Made by a program: the position numbers and the translations under genes
Shown: one piece after another, positions 15,024-24,188 of the stretch
Layout: each line of letters opens with the position of its first letter
Position numbering within the stretch: the first letter of the stretch is position 1
The notes under the pieces: generated by a model
What the model was told of the DNA's origin: nothing
The model's database searches: none
What the model saw: the letters and a program-made list of their open reading frames with translations, nothing else
Source: an uncultured Ectothiorhodospiraceae bacterium
Lineage (GTDB): Bacteria; Pseudomonadota; Gammaproteobacteria; UBA6429; Thiohalophilaceae
Length of the DNA: 64,000 nt
Direction of reading: 5' to 3'
Assembly (NCBI GenBank): GCA_947259575.1
Contig: CAMYMU010000002.1
Span: forward strand, 1 to 64,000

Positions 15024-16001
15024 ATCTTTAACTTATTTAAAAGAAACGCAACCTCGAATCATCTTGTTGGTATCGGCCTAAGTGATGAGGGGATGGCCTT
15101 CGCCCATTTAACGCGTAATAACGATGCCTATCAACTTGAGCACGTCGATTTTGCTGCGGTGACCTCGTTGCATGAGATGGAAGAGAATCTTTCAGAGTGG
15201 GTGAAAGAATTTGACGTTAAAGGTTCGATGGCAAATTTTGTCCTGGCCCAATCACAGGCCGGTATATTTCTTACCGAGGCACCCGAGGTTGAAGACAAAG
15301 AGTTAAACAAGGCGATGCGCTGGAAGCTTAAGGACAACACGGAAGTCGACCTGGAAAAATCAATTGTTGATGTATTTCCAATACCAGGTCAGCGTGAACG
15401 TGGCCGCCAACCGATGGCCTATGTTGTCAGCGCCGATAAAAAATTACTTAAAGGCTATGTCGCCCTGATAGACAAGAGCCATCTCAATTTAAAGAGTATT
15501 GATATCACCGCATTGGCACAACGTAATATTGCTAGCCACATGCAGGAAGATGAAAACGGTGTCGCCTTTTTATCGCTGTACGCGAATAGTGGACTACTTT
15601 CCCTTTCGCGTAAGAGTAATCTTTATCTTGCGCGGGACCTGGATGTTGGTCACAAAAACTTTGCGAGTCAAGAAGCGAGTCAGGCTTCGGGTGGGTTGCA
15701 AGTAGAAGGTTTGCCGGCGGCGACCCAACAAACCCTAGAACAGATCGTTCTGGAAGTACAACGCTCGATGGACTACTACGAGCGTTATTTTGCGCAGCCA
15801 CCTATTCAGGCGTTAGTGCTTGCACCTTTACCGACACCGGTACCAGGTTTGGTCGATGAAATTTCGAATCAATTAGGCATGAAGGTACGCGAGTTGGATC
15901 TGAGTGACATTATTGATACCCAACAATCTATTGAACACAGTTTGCAATCTAATTACCTGCCTGCGATCGGCGCTGCGTTGCGCATGACAATGGCTTCTTG
16001 A
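15024..16001 (+). CDS. mshI: MSHA-type pilus assembly protein MshI (PilM-like), probable ATC start
   Basis: MshI is the cytosolic actin/FtsA-like (PilM-type) protein of the MSHA pilus machine. The first ATG (15093) would remove the first strand of the fold, LVGIGLSDEG, which aligns with the opening strand of PilM proteins. Upstream of it the frame stays open to a TGA at 15009 but contains no ATG, GTG, TTG or CTG. A perfect AGGAGG (15013-15018) lies 5 bases before ATC at 15024, giving IFNLFKRN at the start. I therefore place the start at ATC; 15093 is the conservative alternative. It is the first gene of the mshI-mshN operon. Confidence 0.75.
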   Translation: MFNLFKRNATSNHLVGIGLSDEGMAFAHLTRNNDAYQLEHVDFAAVTSLHEMEENLSEWVKEFDVKGSMANFVLAQSQAGIFLTEAPEVEDKELNKAMRWKLKDNTEVDLEKSIVDVFPIPGQRERGRQPMAYVVSADKKLLKGYVALIDKSHLNLKSIDITALAQRNIASHMQEDENGVAFLSLYANSGLLSLSRKSNLYLARDLDVGHKNFASQEASQASGGLQVEGLPAATQQTLEQIVLEVQRSMDYYERYFAQPPIQALVLAPLPTPVPGLVDEISNQLGMKVRELDLSDIIDTQQSIEHSLQSNYLPAIGAALRMTMAS

Positions 16002-16016
16002 GCGTAAAGCGTAAAA

Positions 16017-16616
16017 ATGCAACAAATTAACTTATTACAGTCTGGGCTCCGCTCGAAGGAAAGTCGCCTTGCCGCCAACAAGGTAATGACTTACATCGGT
16101 GTATTTGTAGCGGTGCTGGGTGTGATTTCCGCATTTCAATGGTGGCAACAATATAGTCAGCAACAAGCATTGCTCGAGGCAAAGCAAGAGAAAGATGAAT
16201 TGCTTAAACAAATTCAGTTCGTCTCGACAGAAATCGCTGCGGTTAGTGATGACTCAGAGTACAAAAATATTCTAGTAACAAAAGAGCAGGAGCTTAAAAA
16301 TAAAAATCTGGTCTTAAGTGTTTTGTCAGGTCAAAAGTTTGGTAATACAAAAGGTTTCGCGGATCAATTTACGGGTTTATCAAGGCAACATGTTGACGGT
16401 TTATGGATCACACAGCTTGATATTCATGCCGGCGGTGAAAAGCTAAATTTACAGGGTAGTGCTTTTAGTCCTGGCCATGTCCCAGACTATCTACAAAGAC
16501 TGGGTAAGGAACCAAGTTTTAATGGTGTGGAGTTCAAGACATTTTTAATGGAGCGTGATGAAGGCTCAAGCCGAATTGACTTTGATATTCGTTCGACGCA
16601 GAAGGAAGCAGGCTAA
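16017..16616 (+). CDS. MSHA pilus assembly protein, PilN-like (second MshI-type gene)
   Basis: The 199-residue inner-membrane protein starts with QQINLL, the PilM-binding motif of PilN proteins, followed by one membrane segment (about 25-42), a coiled coil (about 45-95) and a C-terminal ferredoxin-like domain (HVDGLWITQLDIHAGGEKLNLQGSA). It should join MshI on the cytosolic side with the MshJ protein. It begins 15 bases after mshI and its stop overlaps the mshJ start (TAATG). In MSHA loci this position is usually called mshI2 or similar. Confidence 0.82.
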   Translation: MQQINLLQSGLRSKESRLAANKVMTYIGVFVAVLGVISAFQWWQQYSQQQALLEAKQEKDELLKQIQFVSTEIAAVSDDSEYKNILVTKEQELKNKNLVLSVLSGQKFGNTKGFADQFTGLSRQHVDGLWITQLDIHAGGEKLNLQGSAFSPGHVPDYLQRLGKEPSFNGVEFKTFLMERDEGSSRIDFDIRSTQKEAG

Positions 16617-17317
16617 TGCGTGAAAAATTAGCTGAACTCAAGGAAAAATACGAGGATCTGAGTTTTCGTGAGCAGCTCATGCTTATTGCAACACTTGTAG
16701 CGGCGATGGCATTTATCTGGTTTCAGTTTATTAGCGAACCCATGTACCTGCAAACAAAACAAGCTAGCACAGAATTAGAAAAGCAACAGCAGGCGGTGGA
16801 AAAGTTGCGGGCGCAACATCAATCGCTGATTGCGCGACGTGCAAGCGATCCTCACCGCGACCTTAAAGACAGAATTGTCCTGATCGATCAGGATCTTGTG
16901 AAGATAAATAAAAAGCTTGCTGACAAGTTTCATGGGCTGATTGAACCCAAGCAAATGGCGCAGGTCCTCGAATCAATTTTAAAACAACACAAGGATTTAA
17001 AGTTGTTAAGTGTACGCAGTCTTGCCTCCGAGCAACTCATTCAAGCTGAGCCAGTCGGCGATGAAAATGAAGCAAGTGAAGTTCGTGGCAATGATGACGA
17101 ACAGCAAGCGGCCAGGGTTGAGGTTTTTCGCCATGGCTTACAAATTAAATTCGAGGGAAATTACCTGGCGACTTTGGATTACCTTAGAACCCTGGAAGGT
17201 CTGGACTGGGAGTTTTACTGGGACGCGGTGCAACTCGAGGTGACCGAATATCCAAAATCTACCGTACTGATCACGGTACATACATTGAGTCTGCGCGATT
17301 CCTGGATCGGCGTATAG
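16616..17317 (+). CDS. mshJ: MSHA biogenesis protein MshJ (PilO-like)
   Basis: A 233-residue inner-membrane protein with one N-terminal membrane segment (about 20-38), a coiled coil (about 45-100) and a C-terminal alpha/beta domain, the PilO layout. With the PilN-like protein it forms the periplasmic scaffold linking the inner membrane parts to MshK and the secretin. An acidic insert (about residues 145-160, EPVGDENEASEVRGNDDEQQ region) is a likely loop. It overlaps the previous gene by one base. Confidence 0.85.
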   Translation: MREKLAELKEKYEDLSFREQLMLIATLVAAMAFIWFQFISEPMYLQTKQASTELEKQQQAVEKLRAQHQSLIARRASDPHRDLKDRIVLIDQDLVKINKKLADKFHGLIEPKQMAQVLESILKQHKDLKLLSVRSLASEQLIQAEPVGDENEASEVRGNDDEQQAARVEVFRHGLQIKFEGNYLATLDYLRTLEGLDWEFYWDAVQLEVTEYPKSTVLITVHTLSLRDSWIGV

Positions 17318-17327
17318 GGATCAGGTT

Positions 17328-17678
17328 ATGCACACAATGAATATTAAAATTACGCAAATTTTGCTGCTGATAGTGACAATATTCTGTCACGGTAGCCTTA
17401 TCGCCGAGGTGTTGAAGGACCCTACACGCCCGCCCAGCCACCGTTACAGCGGGATCGAGGCTCCTGGCACAAAAGCTGCACCTCGATGGATATTGTCGTC
17501 GACATTGATCGCGCCTGCGCGCCGTCTGGCGACGATTAATGGCAAAACTGTGGGGGTGGGACAAAAGATTGGAGGTGCAAGGGTAATGGAAATTAACCCT
17601 TCGCATGTTGCTTTGCGGGATGGTGATAAGGACATCATTCTGGAATTGTTACCCACGGATATAAAAAGAGCACATTAG
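17328..17678 (+). CDS. mshK: MSHA biogenesis protein MshK (PilP/GspC-HR-like)
   Basis: The 116-residue protein has a signal peptide (cleavage near LIAE, residue ~27), the DPTRPP motif common to MshK and related secretin partners, and a small beta domain (LIAPARRLATINGKTVGVGQKIGGARVMEI) typical of the homology region that contacts the secretin N-domains. It should connect the MshJ scaffold to MshL. It starts 10 bases after mshJ and ends 3 bases before mshL. Confidence 0.83.
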   Translation: MHTMNIKITQILLLIVTIFCHGSLIAEVLKDPTRPPSHRYSGIEAPGTKAAPRWILSSTLIAPARRLATINGKTVGVGQKIGGARVMEINPSHVALRDGDKDIILELLPTDIKRAH

Positions 17679-17681
17679 AAA

Positions 17682-19412
17682 ATGACAGGACGGTTTATAA
17701 AAGTAGTTGTAGCTTGGAGTATGCCAGCGTTTTTGCTTGCCTGTAGCACAACTACCCCTCCCCCGGATACACGCACCTACAATGCGATTGATAGTGCTCT
17801 GGATCAGGGTATCAGTGGTAATCAACAAATTGCTGCACTGCAACCTCCGCCAGAAACCATCAGTGATGCACTACTCCCACGTATCCAATTAGATTTACCT
17901 GGGCAAACTGGGATTGATACTGAACCACGCTTTGATATTAAAGTGAACCGAACCAATGCACGGCAGTTTTTCATTGGCCTGGTCGAAGGTACACACCACA
18001 ACATGGTGGTTCACCCAAAAGTACGCGGCAAGATAACCCTTGATTTAAAAAATGTCAGCATTCAGGAAGTGATGGATGTAGTGAGGGATGTGTATGGTTT
18101 TGATTATGAGAAATCAGCAACTGCCTATCATGTGTATCCGAATGCGATTCGTACAAAAATTTTCAAGCTTGACTATCTCGCAGTTAAACGAGCAGGTAGT
18201 TCAAAAGTAAGAATTAGTTCTGGCCAGGTATCGCAGGGAACGTCGGGTAGTTCGGATAATAATAATTCAGAATCGGATGCATCGTCTACCAGAGAAACCT
18301 TAGCCGCAAGCAGTATCGATACTGTCAGTGAGTCTGATTTTTGGACGGAGTTACGTGCGTCATTAACAGCAATTGTCGGCAACAAGAAAGGCCGAAGTGT
18401 GGTTGTGAGTCCACAGTCTGGTGTGATTGTTGTAAGGGCGATGCCAGATGAATTGCGTTCAGTCGATCGTTATCTGAGTACTACTCAGAATATTATGCAT
18501 CGTCAGGTGTTACTTGAAGCAAAAGTGATTGAAGTGACCTTGAGCGATGGATTCCAGAGCGGTATTAATTGGGCTGGTTTGAAAGAAAACGGTAGTAGCT
18601 CTATCTTATTAGGTCAGACAGGTGGTGGTAGCCTGTTTGATAATGGTACCAGTATCATCGATGGTAACACCGGTAATTTAAATCCAGGTGCACTGTCGCC
18701 AGTCGATGGTACGGCAACCTCTGCATTTGGTGGTATCTTCACCGCGGCGTTAAATCTTAGTGGTAACTTCGCGGCGTTTATAGAGTTGCTAGAGACACAG
18801 GGTGACGTCCAGGTATTATCCAGCCCACAAGTTTCAACCATGAATAACCAAAAGGCGGTTATTAAAGTTGGTACAGATGAATTCTTTATTACCGATGTAG
18901 AAACTAACACTAACACCAGTACTGCAACGACTAATACCGAAAACAATGTTGAGTTAACACCCTTCTTCTCGGGTGTGGCGTTGGATGTGATTCCACAAAT
19001 TAGTGAAGATGGTTCGATTACTTTACATGTACATCCAACCGTGGTCGACGTAACCGAGAAGATTAAGAACCTTTCAATCTCAGGTTCGACCACACTTAGC
19101 GTACCGTTGGCGGTGAGTTCGATACGTGAGTCAGATACCATTATTCGCGCTATGAGCGGCCAGGTGGTGATCATTGGTGGCCTGATGAAAAATAAAACGG
19201 TCGATAATGAAAACTCGATTCCCTTCTTTGGTGACATCCCTCTGATTGGTGGTCTGTTCCGTCATAACCAGGAGCTGACAGTGAAGAGTGAACTAGTGAT
19301 TCTACTGAAGCCGACCGTGATTGAAAGCTCACAACAGTGGGCGGATGAATTAAAGAAAAGGCGGGACAATATCAAACGCTACCGGCAGCGGCCATTAGCT
19401 CGAGAGAATTAA
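17682..19412 (+). CDS. mshL: MSHA outer-membrane secretin MshL
   Basis: A 576-residue secretin forming the outer-membrane channel for the pilus. A lipoprotein signal ends in LLACS (Cys near residue 21). Then come an STN/N0-type domain (FDIKVNRTNARQFFIGLVEG), an N1 repeat, a Ser/Asn-rich linker (about 185-205, SSDNNNSESDASS) and the C-terminal secretin domain with the VPLLGDIP-type signature here as IPFFGDIPLIGGLFR (about 520-534) and the KSELVILLKPTVI end. It lies in the middle of the msh operon. Confidence 0.94.
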   Translation: MTGRFIKVVVAWSMPAFLLACSTTTPPPDTRTYNAIDSALDQGISGNQQIAALQPPPETISDALLPRIQLDLPGQTGIDTEPRFDIKVNRTNARQFFIGLVEGTHHNMVVHPKVRGKITLDLKNVSIQEVMDVVRDVYGFDYEKSATAYHVYPNAIRTKIFKLDYLAVKRAGSSKVRISSGQVSQGTSGSSDNNNSESDASSTRETLAASSIDTVSESDFWTELRASLTAIVGNKKGRSVVVSPQSGVIVVRAMPDELRSVDRYLSTTQNIMHRQVLLEAKVIEVTLSDGFQSGINWAGLKENGSSSILLGQTGGGSLFDNGTSIIDGNTGNLNPGALSPVDGTATSAFGGIFTAALNLSGNFAAFIELLETQGDVQVLSSPQVSTMNNQKAVIKVGTDEFFITDVETNTNTSTATTNTENNVELTPFFSGVALDVIPQISEDGSITLHVHPTVVDVTEKIKNLSISGSTTLSVPLAVSSIRESDTIIRAMSGQVVIIGGLMKNKTVDNENSIPFFGDIPLIGGLFRHNQELTVKSELVILLKPTVIESSQQWADELKKRRDNIKRYRQRPLAREN

Positions 19413-19416
19413 TATA

Positions 19417-20322
19417 ATGTATCAACAATTTTTTGGCATTAAAGAAATTCCTTTTACTCTCTCGCCTGATACGAGTTATTTTTTTGCTTATGGCCATTAT
19501 GCAAATGCCTTGAATACCTTGTTGGTAGCCCTGAGAACCGGTGAAGGTTTTATCAAAGTAACAGGTGAAGTCGGTACCGGTAAAACACTGTTGTGCCGCA
19601 AGCTGATGAATACTCTGGGTGACAAATTCCAGTTAGTCTACATCCCTAATCCACAACTCTCATCATATGGATTACAGGTTGCCCTGGCGGAAGAACTTGG
19701 TCTGAAAATCACACGTTACGTTCATCGTTTAAATAAAACGATTAGCGATAAATTGCTTGAACTGGCTGCCGAAGGTAAGCGCGTTGTTTTGTGTATAGAT
19801 GAAGCACAGGCGATGCCAGAAGAGACTATGGAGTCATTGCGGCTGTTGACGAATTTAGAGACAGAAAAATCCAAACTGTTGCACGTAGTGCTATTTGGTC
19901 AGCCGGAACTCGATGAGCTGCTAAACAAGAAATCAGTCCGACAGTTAAAGCAACGCATTACTTTTTCCTATCAGTTACAACCATTAGAGCGCCAGGGAAT
20001 GGATGCTTATATTGTTCATCGTTTGGTGGTAGCTGGTTTCAGGAACGGCATGATTTTCGATGATGCAGCGTTAACACGTTTGTTTGTCGCCAGTCGGGGT
20101 ATACCTCGGTTGGTTAATATCTTGTGTCATAAATCACTAATGGTTGCCTATGGACAAGGCACACACCATATCGATGAGGCTATGATCAGAATGGCGATTA
20201 GTGATACCGAAGATACTCAGTTGAGTCGACGAAAAGCGCCATGGTGGCGACGCATGGTAGCAACATTAGCGACTGTTGCCGTGTTGGCGTCGGTCTCTAG
20301 TTTTGTGGTGGCAGTGAGTTAG
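19417..20322 (+). CDS. mshM: MSHA biogenesis ATPase MshM (ExeA-like)
   Basis: The 301-residue AAA ATPase of the ExeA/GspA type has Walker A GEVGTGKT (about 49-56), Walker B VVLCIDEAQ (about 121-129), a sensor region LLHVVLFGQPELDELL and a single C-terminal membrane segment (about 281-299). ExeA-type proteins help insert or assemble the secretin through the cell wall, usually with a peptidoglycan-binding partner. It starts 4 bases after mshL. Confidence 0.93.
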   Translation: MYQQFFGIKEIPFTLSPDTSYFFAYGHYANALNTLLVALRTGEGFIKVTGEVGTGKTLLCRKLMNTLGDKFQLVYIPNPQLSSYGLQVALAEELGLKITRYVHRLNKTISDKLLELAAEGKRVVLCIDEAQAMPEETMESLRLLTNLETEKSKLLHVVLFGQPELDELLNKKSVRQLKQRITFSYQLQPLERQGMDAYIVHRLVVAGFRNGMIFDDAALTRLFVASRGIPRLVNILCHKSLMVAYGQGTHHIDEAMIRMAISDTEDTQLSRRKAPWWRRMVATLATVAVLASVSSFVVAVS

Positions 20323-20326
20323 CCCG

Positions 20327-21463
20327 ATGAGCCTGATTAATCAAGTTTTAAAAGATATCGATGAGCGACGTTCTGCGGATTACAGTGACAATAAAACTGA
20401 TCTAGATGATCTACATTTCTCGCATATTCCAAAGCGAAAATCGAAAGCCAAACCTATTATTATCACGTCTATTGCAAGCCTGTCGCTTGCAGCAATTATT
20501 GTTGTCGCGTTTTATTTTTTACAACAGGGCCAGCCTGATACGAATTTGGCGACTAGCAATGCCGTAGCAGAAGATAGTGCAGCAAAACCAGAACTAACTG
20601 TGGTGGCAAAAGCAACTGCACCAGTATCAGCGCCAATACCGGCGTCAAGAGAAGTAAGCCAAGCTATCGCGAAGCCAAAATCAGAGAAGCAAAAATCAAC
20701 AAACCAACAATTAGCAACAAAAGCTCACAGCGCAGCAAAACCCGTAACAAGTACTACGGCATCAGAAGTTGATAACGATGTTGCTTCAGAAGAAGCAATA
20801 GCAGTATCTGATCTCGCTGAAGAGTCTGATGATACTCCGGTCAAGTTTACACGACAGGTAGTACCCATGCGGCCGGAGCAAAAAGCAGAGCTGTCTTATC
20901 AAAATGGCTATGATCATCTGCGTTCGCAGCGTCATCGTCAGGCAGAGCGGTCATTACGATTGGCATTAGTTGCAGAGTCTGGTCATATAAAAGCACGTGA
21001 ACTTCTATCCGGCATTTATATAAAACAAGGTCGTTGGATTGAAGCCAGTGAGTTGTTGCGTGAAGGATTGACCTATTCTCCAGAGCACCGGACATTTAGC
21101 AAATTGTATGCACGCGCGATGATGCAATTAAATCAGGATGCACAGGCGATCGCCGTTTTGAAAAAATATGCACCAGCGGTTGAAAGTGATCCTGACTACT
21201 TCGCAATTTTAGCCGCACTTTACCAGCGCCAAAATCAACATGGCCATGCCGCTGACCTATATGCGAGACTAGTCAGTGTGAATCCCAACAAAGGAGTGTG
21301 GTGGGTTGGCCTGGGTATTTCACTTGAGGCGATGGGAAGAAAACAAGATGCCCTGCAAGCCTATGGGCATGCCCGCAAAACCGGTAACCTCCATAATGAA
21401 GTCGCCCGCTTCGCCGACAATCGCCTAGTTGCCCTTGAAGAGATCAATTTCCCCTCTGAGTAA
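20327..21463 (+). CDS. mshN: MSHA biogenesis TPR protein MshN
   Basis: A 378-residue single-pass protein. It begins MSLINQVLKDIDERR, the conserved MshN start, followed by a membrane segment (about 47-66), an Ala/Lys/Pro-rich periplasmic linker (about 75-185) and TPR repeats (about 190-370). It is thought to act as a periplasmic assembly scaffold. It is the last msh gene here; 243 bases later ntrB begins, so mshE, mshG and pilin genes must be elsewhere if the pilus is functional. Confidence 0.9.
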   Translation: MSLINQVLKDIDERRSADYSDNKTDLDDLHFSHIPKRKSKAKPIIITSIASLSLAAIIVVAFYFLQQGQPDTNLATSNAVAEDSAAKPELTVVAKATAPVSAPIPASREVSQAIAKPKSEKQKSTNQQLATKAHSAAKPVTSTTASEVDNDVASEEAIAVSDLAEESDDTPVKFTRQVVPMRPEQKAELSYQNGYDHLRSQRHRQAERSLRLALVAESGHIKARELLSGIYIKQGRWIEASELLREGLTYSPEHRTFSKLYARAMMQLNQDAQAIAVLKKYAPAVESDPDYFAILAALYQRQNQHGHAADLYARLVSVNPNKGVWWVGLGISLEAMGRKQDALQAYGHARKTGNLHNEVARFADNRLVALEEINFPSE

Positions 21464-21503
21464 TCCTTTTTACCTTCCAGCATAATTAGCTATTTTCCTA
21501 ATA

Positions 21504-21520
21504 TGCACCATAATTGTGCG
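21504..21520. promoter_or_regulatory. NtrC-type box upstream of ntrB
   Basis: TGCAC-CATAATT-GTGCG matches 9 of 10 bases of the NtrC consensus TGCAC-N7-GTGCA. It sits immediately upstream of a perfect -10 element (TATAAT, 21529-21534), covering the -35 region of that promoter. In E. coli, NtrC represses the sigma-70 glnL promoter from an overlapping site, so negative autoregulation is likely. A further palindrome GTAGTGCG-CC-CGCACTAC follows at 21535-21552. Confidence 0.68.
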
Positions 21521-21528
21521 TGGTTAGG

Positions 21529-21534
21529 TATAAT
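21529..21534 (+). promoter_or_regulatory. -10 element of a probable ntrB promoter
   Basis: A perfect TATAAT. No good -35 is visible at 16-18 bases because that region is occupied by the NtrC box, so the promoter is likely weak or regulator-dependent. The leader to the ntrB ATG would be about 165 bases. Confidence 0.5.
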
Positions 21535-21706
21535 GTAGTGCGCCCGCACTACTTTGGTGAGACTTATCGGTTCATATATGAGCGGCCAATCTGCATACAC
21601 TTTTTAACTTATTGATATTTATGACTATTATGAGCAGTTTTGACGAGCGCGGTTGAAAATCTGCCCTGTGTAAGATTGGTTTAATACTTGCTATATAAAA
21701 GGACAT

Positions 21707-22789
21707 ATGATGGCACTAGCGACGATACAGCCTGAGTTACATCAGCGCATACTGGATAACCTGAGCCTGGCTGTAATGTTGTTTAAGCCAGATTTGACGT
21801 TGATCTATGCCAATCCAGCGGCTGAGATGTTGCTTGGGGTGAGTGTGAACCGATTAGTTGGTTTGCCGTTTGAGGAGATGGTAAAGGCAGAGGCATCGCT
21901 CAAACAACAACTCGTCGAGGCGGTAGAAACTAATCACCCGTTTTCAAGGCATGAGTTGGCGGTGCGCCTGATGAATGAAAATGATATCACCGTAGACATC
22001 ACAGTAAACATCTTGCAGTCCGGTGATGCTGAGAAACAGGTTTTGCTTGAGATGGAACCGATCGATCGGATTTTAAGGATCGCCCGTGAGGATGCGATTG
22101 TTGCACAACAAGCAACGGCGCAGGATTTGATAAGAGGCCTGGCGCATGAGATTAAAAATCCGCTTGGCGGATTGCGCGGTGCAGCACAGTTGCTGGAGCG
22201 TGAATTAGAAAGTGAAGATCAAAAGGAATATACCAAGGTCATCATTGATGAGGCTGACCGTTTACAAAAATTGGTAAACAGGTTGTTGGGCCCAAGCGGT
22301 ATGCCCAGGAACTCAGAGATTAATGTCCACGAAGCGATCGAATATGTGCGTGGGATTGTATTGAATGATAAGCCGGATATTCAATTTGTTCGTGACTACG
22401 ATCCTAGTATTCCAAACATCATGGGCGATCAGGATCTTTTGGTACAGGCCATACTTAACATTGCAAACAACGCAATTGAGGCCATGCAGGGTAAAGGCAA
22501 ATTAATAATTCGGACACGGATTGTACGTAATTTTACGATTGGTCCTAAAAGACGACGACTGGCATTAAGAATCGATGTGATTGACGAAGGGCCAGGGATA
22601 CCGGAAGAAATTAAAGATAAGATATTTTTCCCGATGATTACAGGGCGTGCTGAAGGAACCGGGTTGGGTTTATCAATCGCACAAAGGCTGGTTACACAGC
22701 ACTCCGGTTTAATCGAGTGCAAGAGTGAACCAGGAAAGACAATTTTTTCTATCTACTTACCAGTAGATAACGCTGATGGAGACAATTAG
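21707..22789 (+). CDS. glnL: nitrogen sensor kinase/phosphatase NtrB (GlnL)
   Basis: A 360-residue soluble histidine kinase that phosphorylates and dephosphorylates NtrC under PII control. It has a PAS domain (about 12-105), the H box LAHEIKNPLGGLRGAAQ (phospho-His near residue 146), the N box NIANNAIEA, and G boxes DEGPGIPEE and GTGLGLSIA. No membrane segment, as expected. The ribosome site aaagga precedes ATGATG. It is joined to ntrC with one base between stop and the preferred ntrC start. glnA is not upstream, unlike in enterics. Confidence 0.95.
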   Translation: MMALATIQPELHQRILDNLSLAVMLFKPDLTLIYANPAAEMLLGVSVNRLVGLPFEEMVKAEASLKQQLVEAVETNHPFSRHELAVRLMNENDITVDITVNILQSGDAEKQVLLEMEPIDRILRIAREDAIVAQQATAQDLIRGLAHEIKNPLGGLRGAAQLLERELESEDQKEYTKVIIDEADRLQKLVNRLLGPSGMPRNSEINVHEAIEYVRGIVLNDKPDIQFVRDYDPSIPNIMGDQDLLVQAILNIANNAIEAMQGKGKLIIRTRIVRNFTIGPKRRRLALRIDVIDEGPGIPEEIKDKIFFPMITGRAEGTGLGLSIAQRLVTQHSGLIECKSEPGKTIFSIYLPVDNADGDN

Positions 22790-22790
22790 C

Positions 22791-24188
22791 ATGGAAACGG
22801 TATGGGTAGTTGATGATGATCGCTCGATTCGCTGGGTGCTTGAGAAAGCGCTTAAAGGTGCAGAGATGGAGGTGCAGACCTTTGAGAATGCGGATGGGGT
22901 GTTACAACAACTAAAAGTAGCTAGTCCGGATGTAATTATTTCTGACATCAGAATGCCTGGCATGGATGGGTTGGAGCTGCTTGAAAATATTCATGCAACT
23001 AACCCTGAGTTGCCGGTAATCATTATTACTGCACACTCGGATCTGGGTAGTGCTGTTAATGCTTATCAGGGTGGAGCATTTGAATATTTGCCAAAACCTT
23101 TTGATGTTGATGAGGCTGTAGAGTTAACACGTCGCGCTATAGAAGTTTCGCGCTCACACCCTGATAATGAGCAAAATAACTTAGTTGAAAATACGGAAAT
23201 TATTGGTGCGGCAGCATCGATGCAGGAAGTATTTCGAGCTATCGGGCGCCTTTCAAAATCAAACATCACAGTTTTAATCAATGGTGAGTCGGGTACGGGT
23301 AAAGAACTGGTCGCCCATGCACTGCATAAACATAGCCCACGAGCTGATAAACCTTTTATCGCAATAAATACGGCCGCTATTCCCAAAGACTTACTTGAAT
23401 CTGAATTGTTTGGTCATGAAAAAGGTGCGTTTACAGGTGCACAAAATGCAAGAAAGGGACGGTTTGAACAGGCCGACGGTGGTACTTTATTCCTCGACGA
23501 AATTGGTGACATGCCGCAGGAGCTACAGACTCGCTTACTAAGAGTATTGCAGGATGGTACTTTCTATCGTGTTGGCGGGCATAACCCTATTAAAGTGGAT
23601 GTGCGGATCATTGCCGCGACCCACCAGGACCTTGAACAACGGGTTGAAGAAAAATTATTTAGAGAAGATTTATTCCATCGTCTTAATGTCATACGTATTC
23701 ATGTGCCTGCATTGCGTGAACGTAGTGAAGATATACCTCTATTAGCCAAGTATTTTTTGAAGATTGCGGCAAACGAACTTAATGTTGAGGCTAAGACGCT
23801 TTCACCAGAAACTGAAGCCTATATAAGTCGTTTAAGCTGGCCTGGTAATGTCCGGCAGATCGAAAATACCTGCCGCTGGTTGACGGTTATGTCGGCAGGC
23901 CAGGTAATTAACGTCGAAGATCTGCCACCTGAGTTACAGGAAGATAAGGCAGAACAAACTTCAAACGGTGACTGGCTAGAAGTCTTACGCCGCTGGGTAG
24001 AGCGTCAGTTAGCGCAAGGTGATACGGCAATTTTAGAACAGGCCACGCCTCAATTTGAGCGCGTCATGATCGAGACAGCTCTGAAAAAATCAGGTGGTCG
24101 TCGTCAGGACGCTGCAAAGCTGCTTGGCTGGGGACGTAATACTCTGACCCGCAAGATTAAAGAACTAGGAATGGAGGCTCAAGTTTAA
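22791..24188 (+). CDS. glnG: nitrogen response regulator NtrC (GlnG)
   Basis: A 465-residue sigma-54 activator. The receiver domain has the acidic pair in VVDDD and the phospho-Asp in [12 protein letters not shown] (near 54). The AAA+ domain has Walker A GESGTGKE, the sigma-54 loop GAFTGA and Walker [12 protein letters not shown] Fis-type helix-turn-helix ([24 protein letters not shown] region) ends the protein. The start [10 protein letters not shown] at 22791 is preferred over 22776, which overlaps the ntrB stop. Likely targets in this window are the GSII promoter and its own operon. Its stop overlaps the stop of the convergent gene. Confidence 0.96.
   Translation: METVWVVDDDRSIRWVLEKALKGAEMEVQTFENADGVLQQLKVASPDVIISDIRMPGMDGLELLENIHATNPELPVIIITAHSDLGSAVNAYQGGAFEYLPKPFDVDEAVELTRRAIEVSRSHPDNEQNNLVENTEIIGAAASMQEVFRAIGRLSKSNITVLINGESGTGKELVAHALHKHSPRADKPFIAINTAAIPKDLLESELFGHEKGAFTGAQNARKGRFEQADGGTLFLDEIGDMPQELQTRLLRVLQDGTFYRVGGHNPIKVDVRIIAATHQDLEQRVEEKLFREDLFHRLNVIRIHVPALRERSEDIPLLAKYFLKIAANELNVEAKTLSPETEAYISRLSWPGNVRQIENTCRWLTVMSAGQVINVEDLPPELQEDKAEQTSNGDWLEVLRRWVERQLAQGDTAILEQATPQFERVMIETALKKSGGRRQDAAKLLGWGRNTLTRKIKELGMEAQV

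Noticed and set aside
18614-19237. 207-codon open frame on the minus strand inside mshL
   Set aside because: It lies fully inside a well-supported secretin gene, has no ribosome site and its translation is low-complexity Val/Ser/Thr, typical of an antisense shadow.
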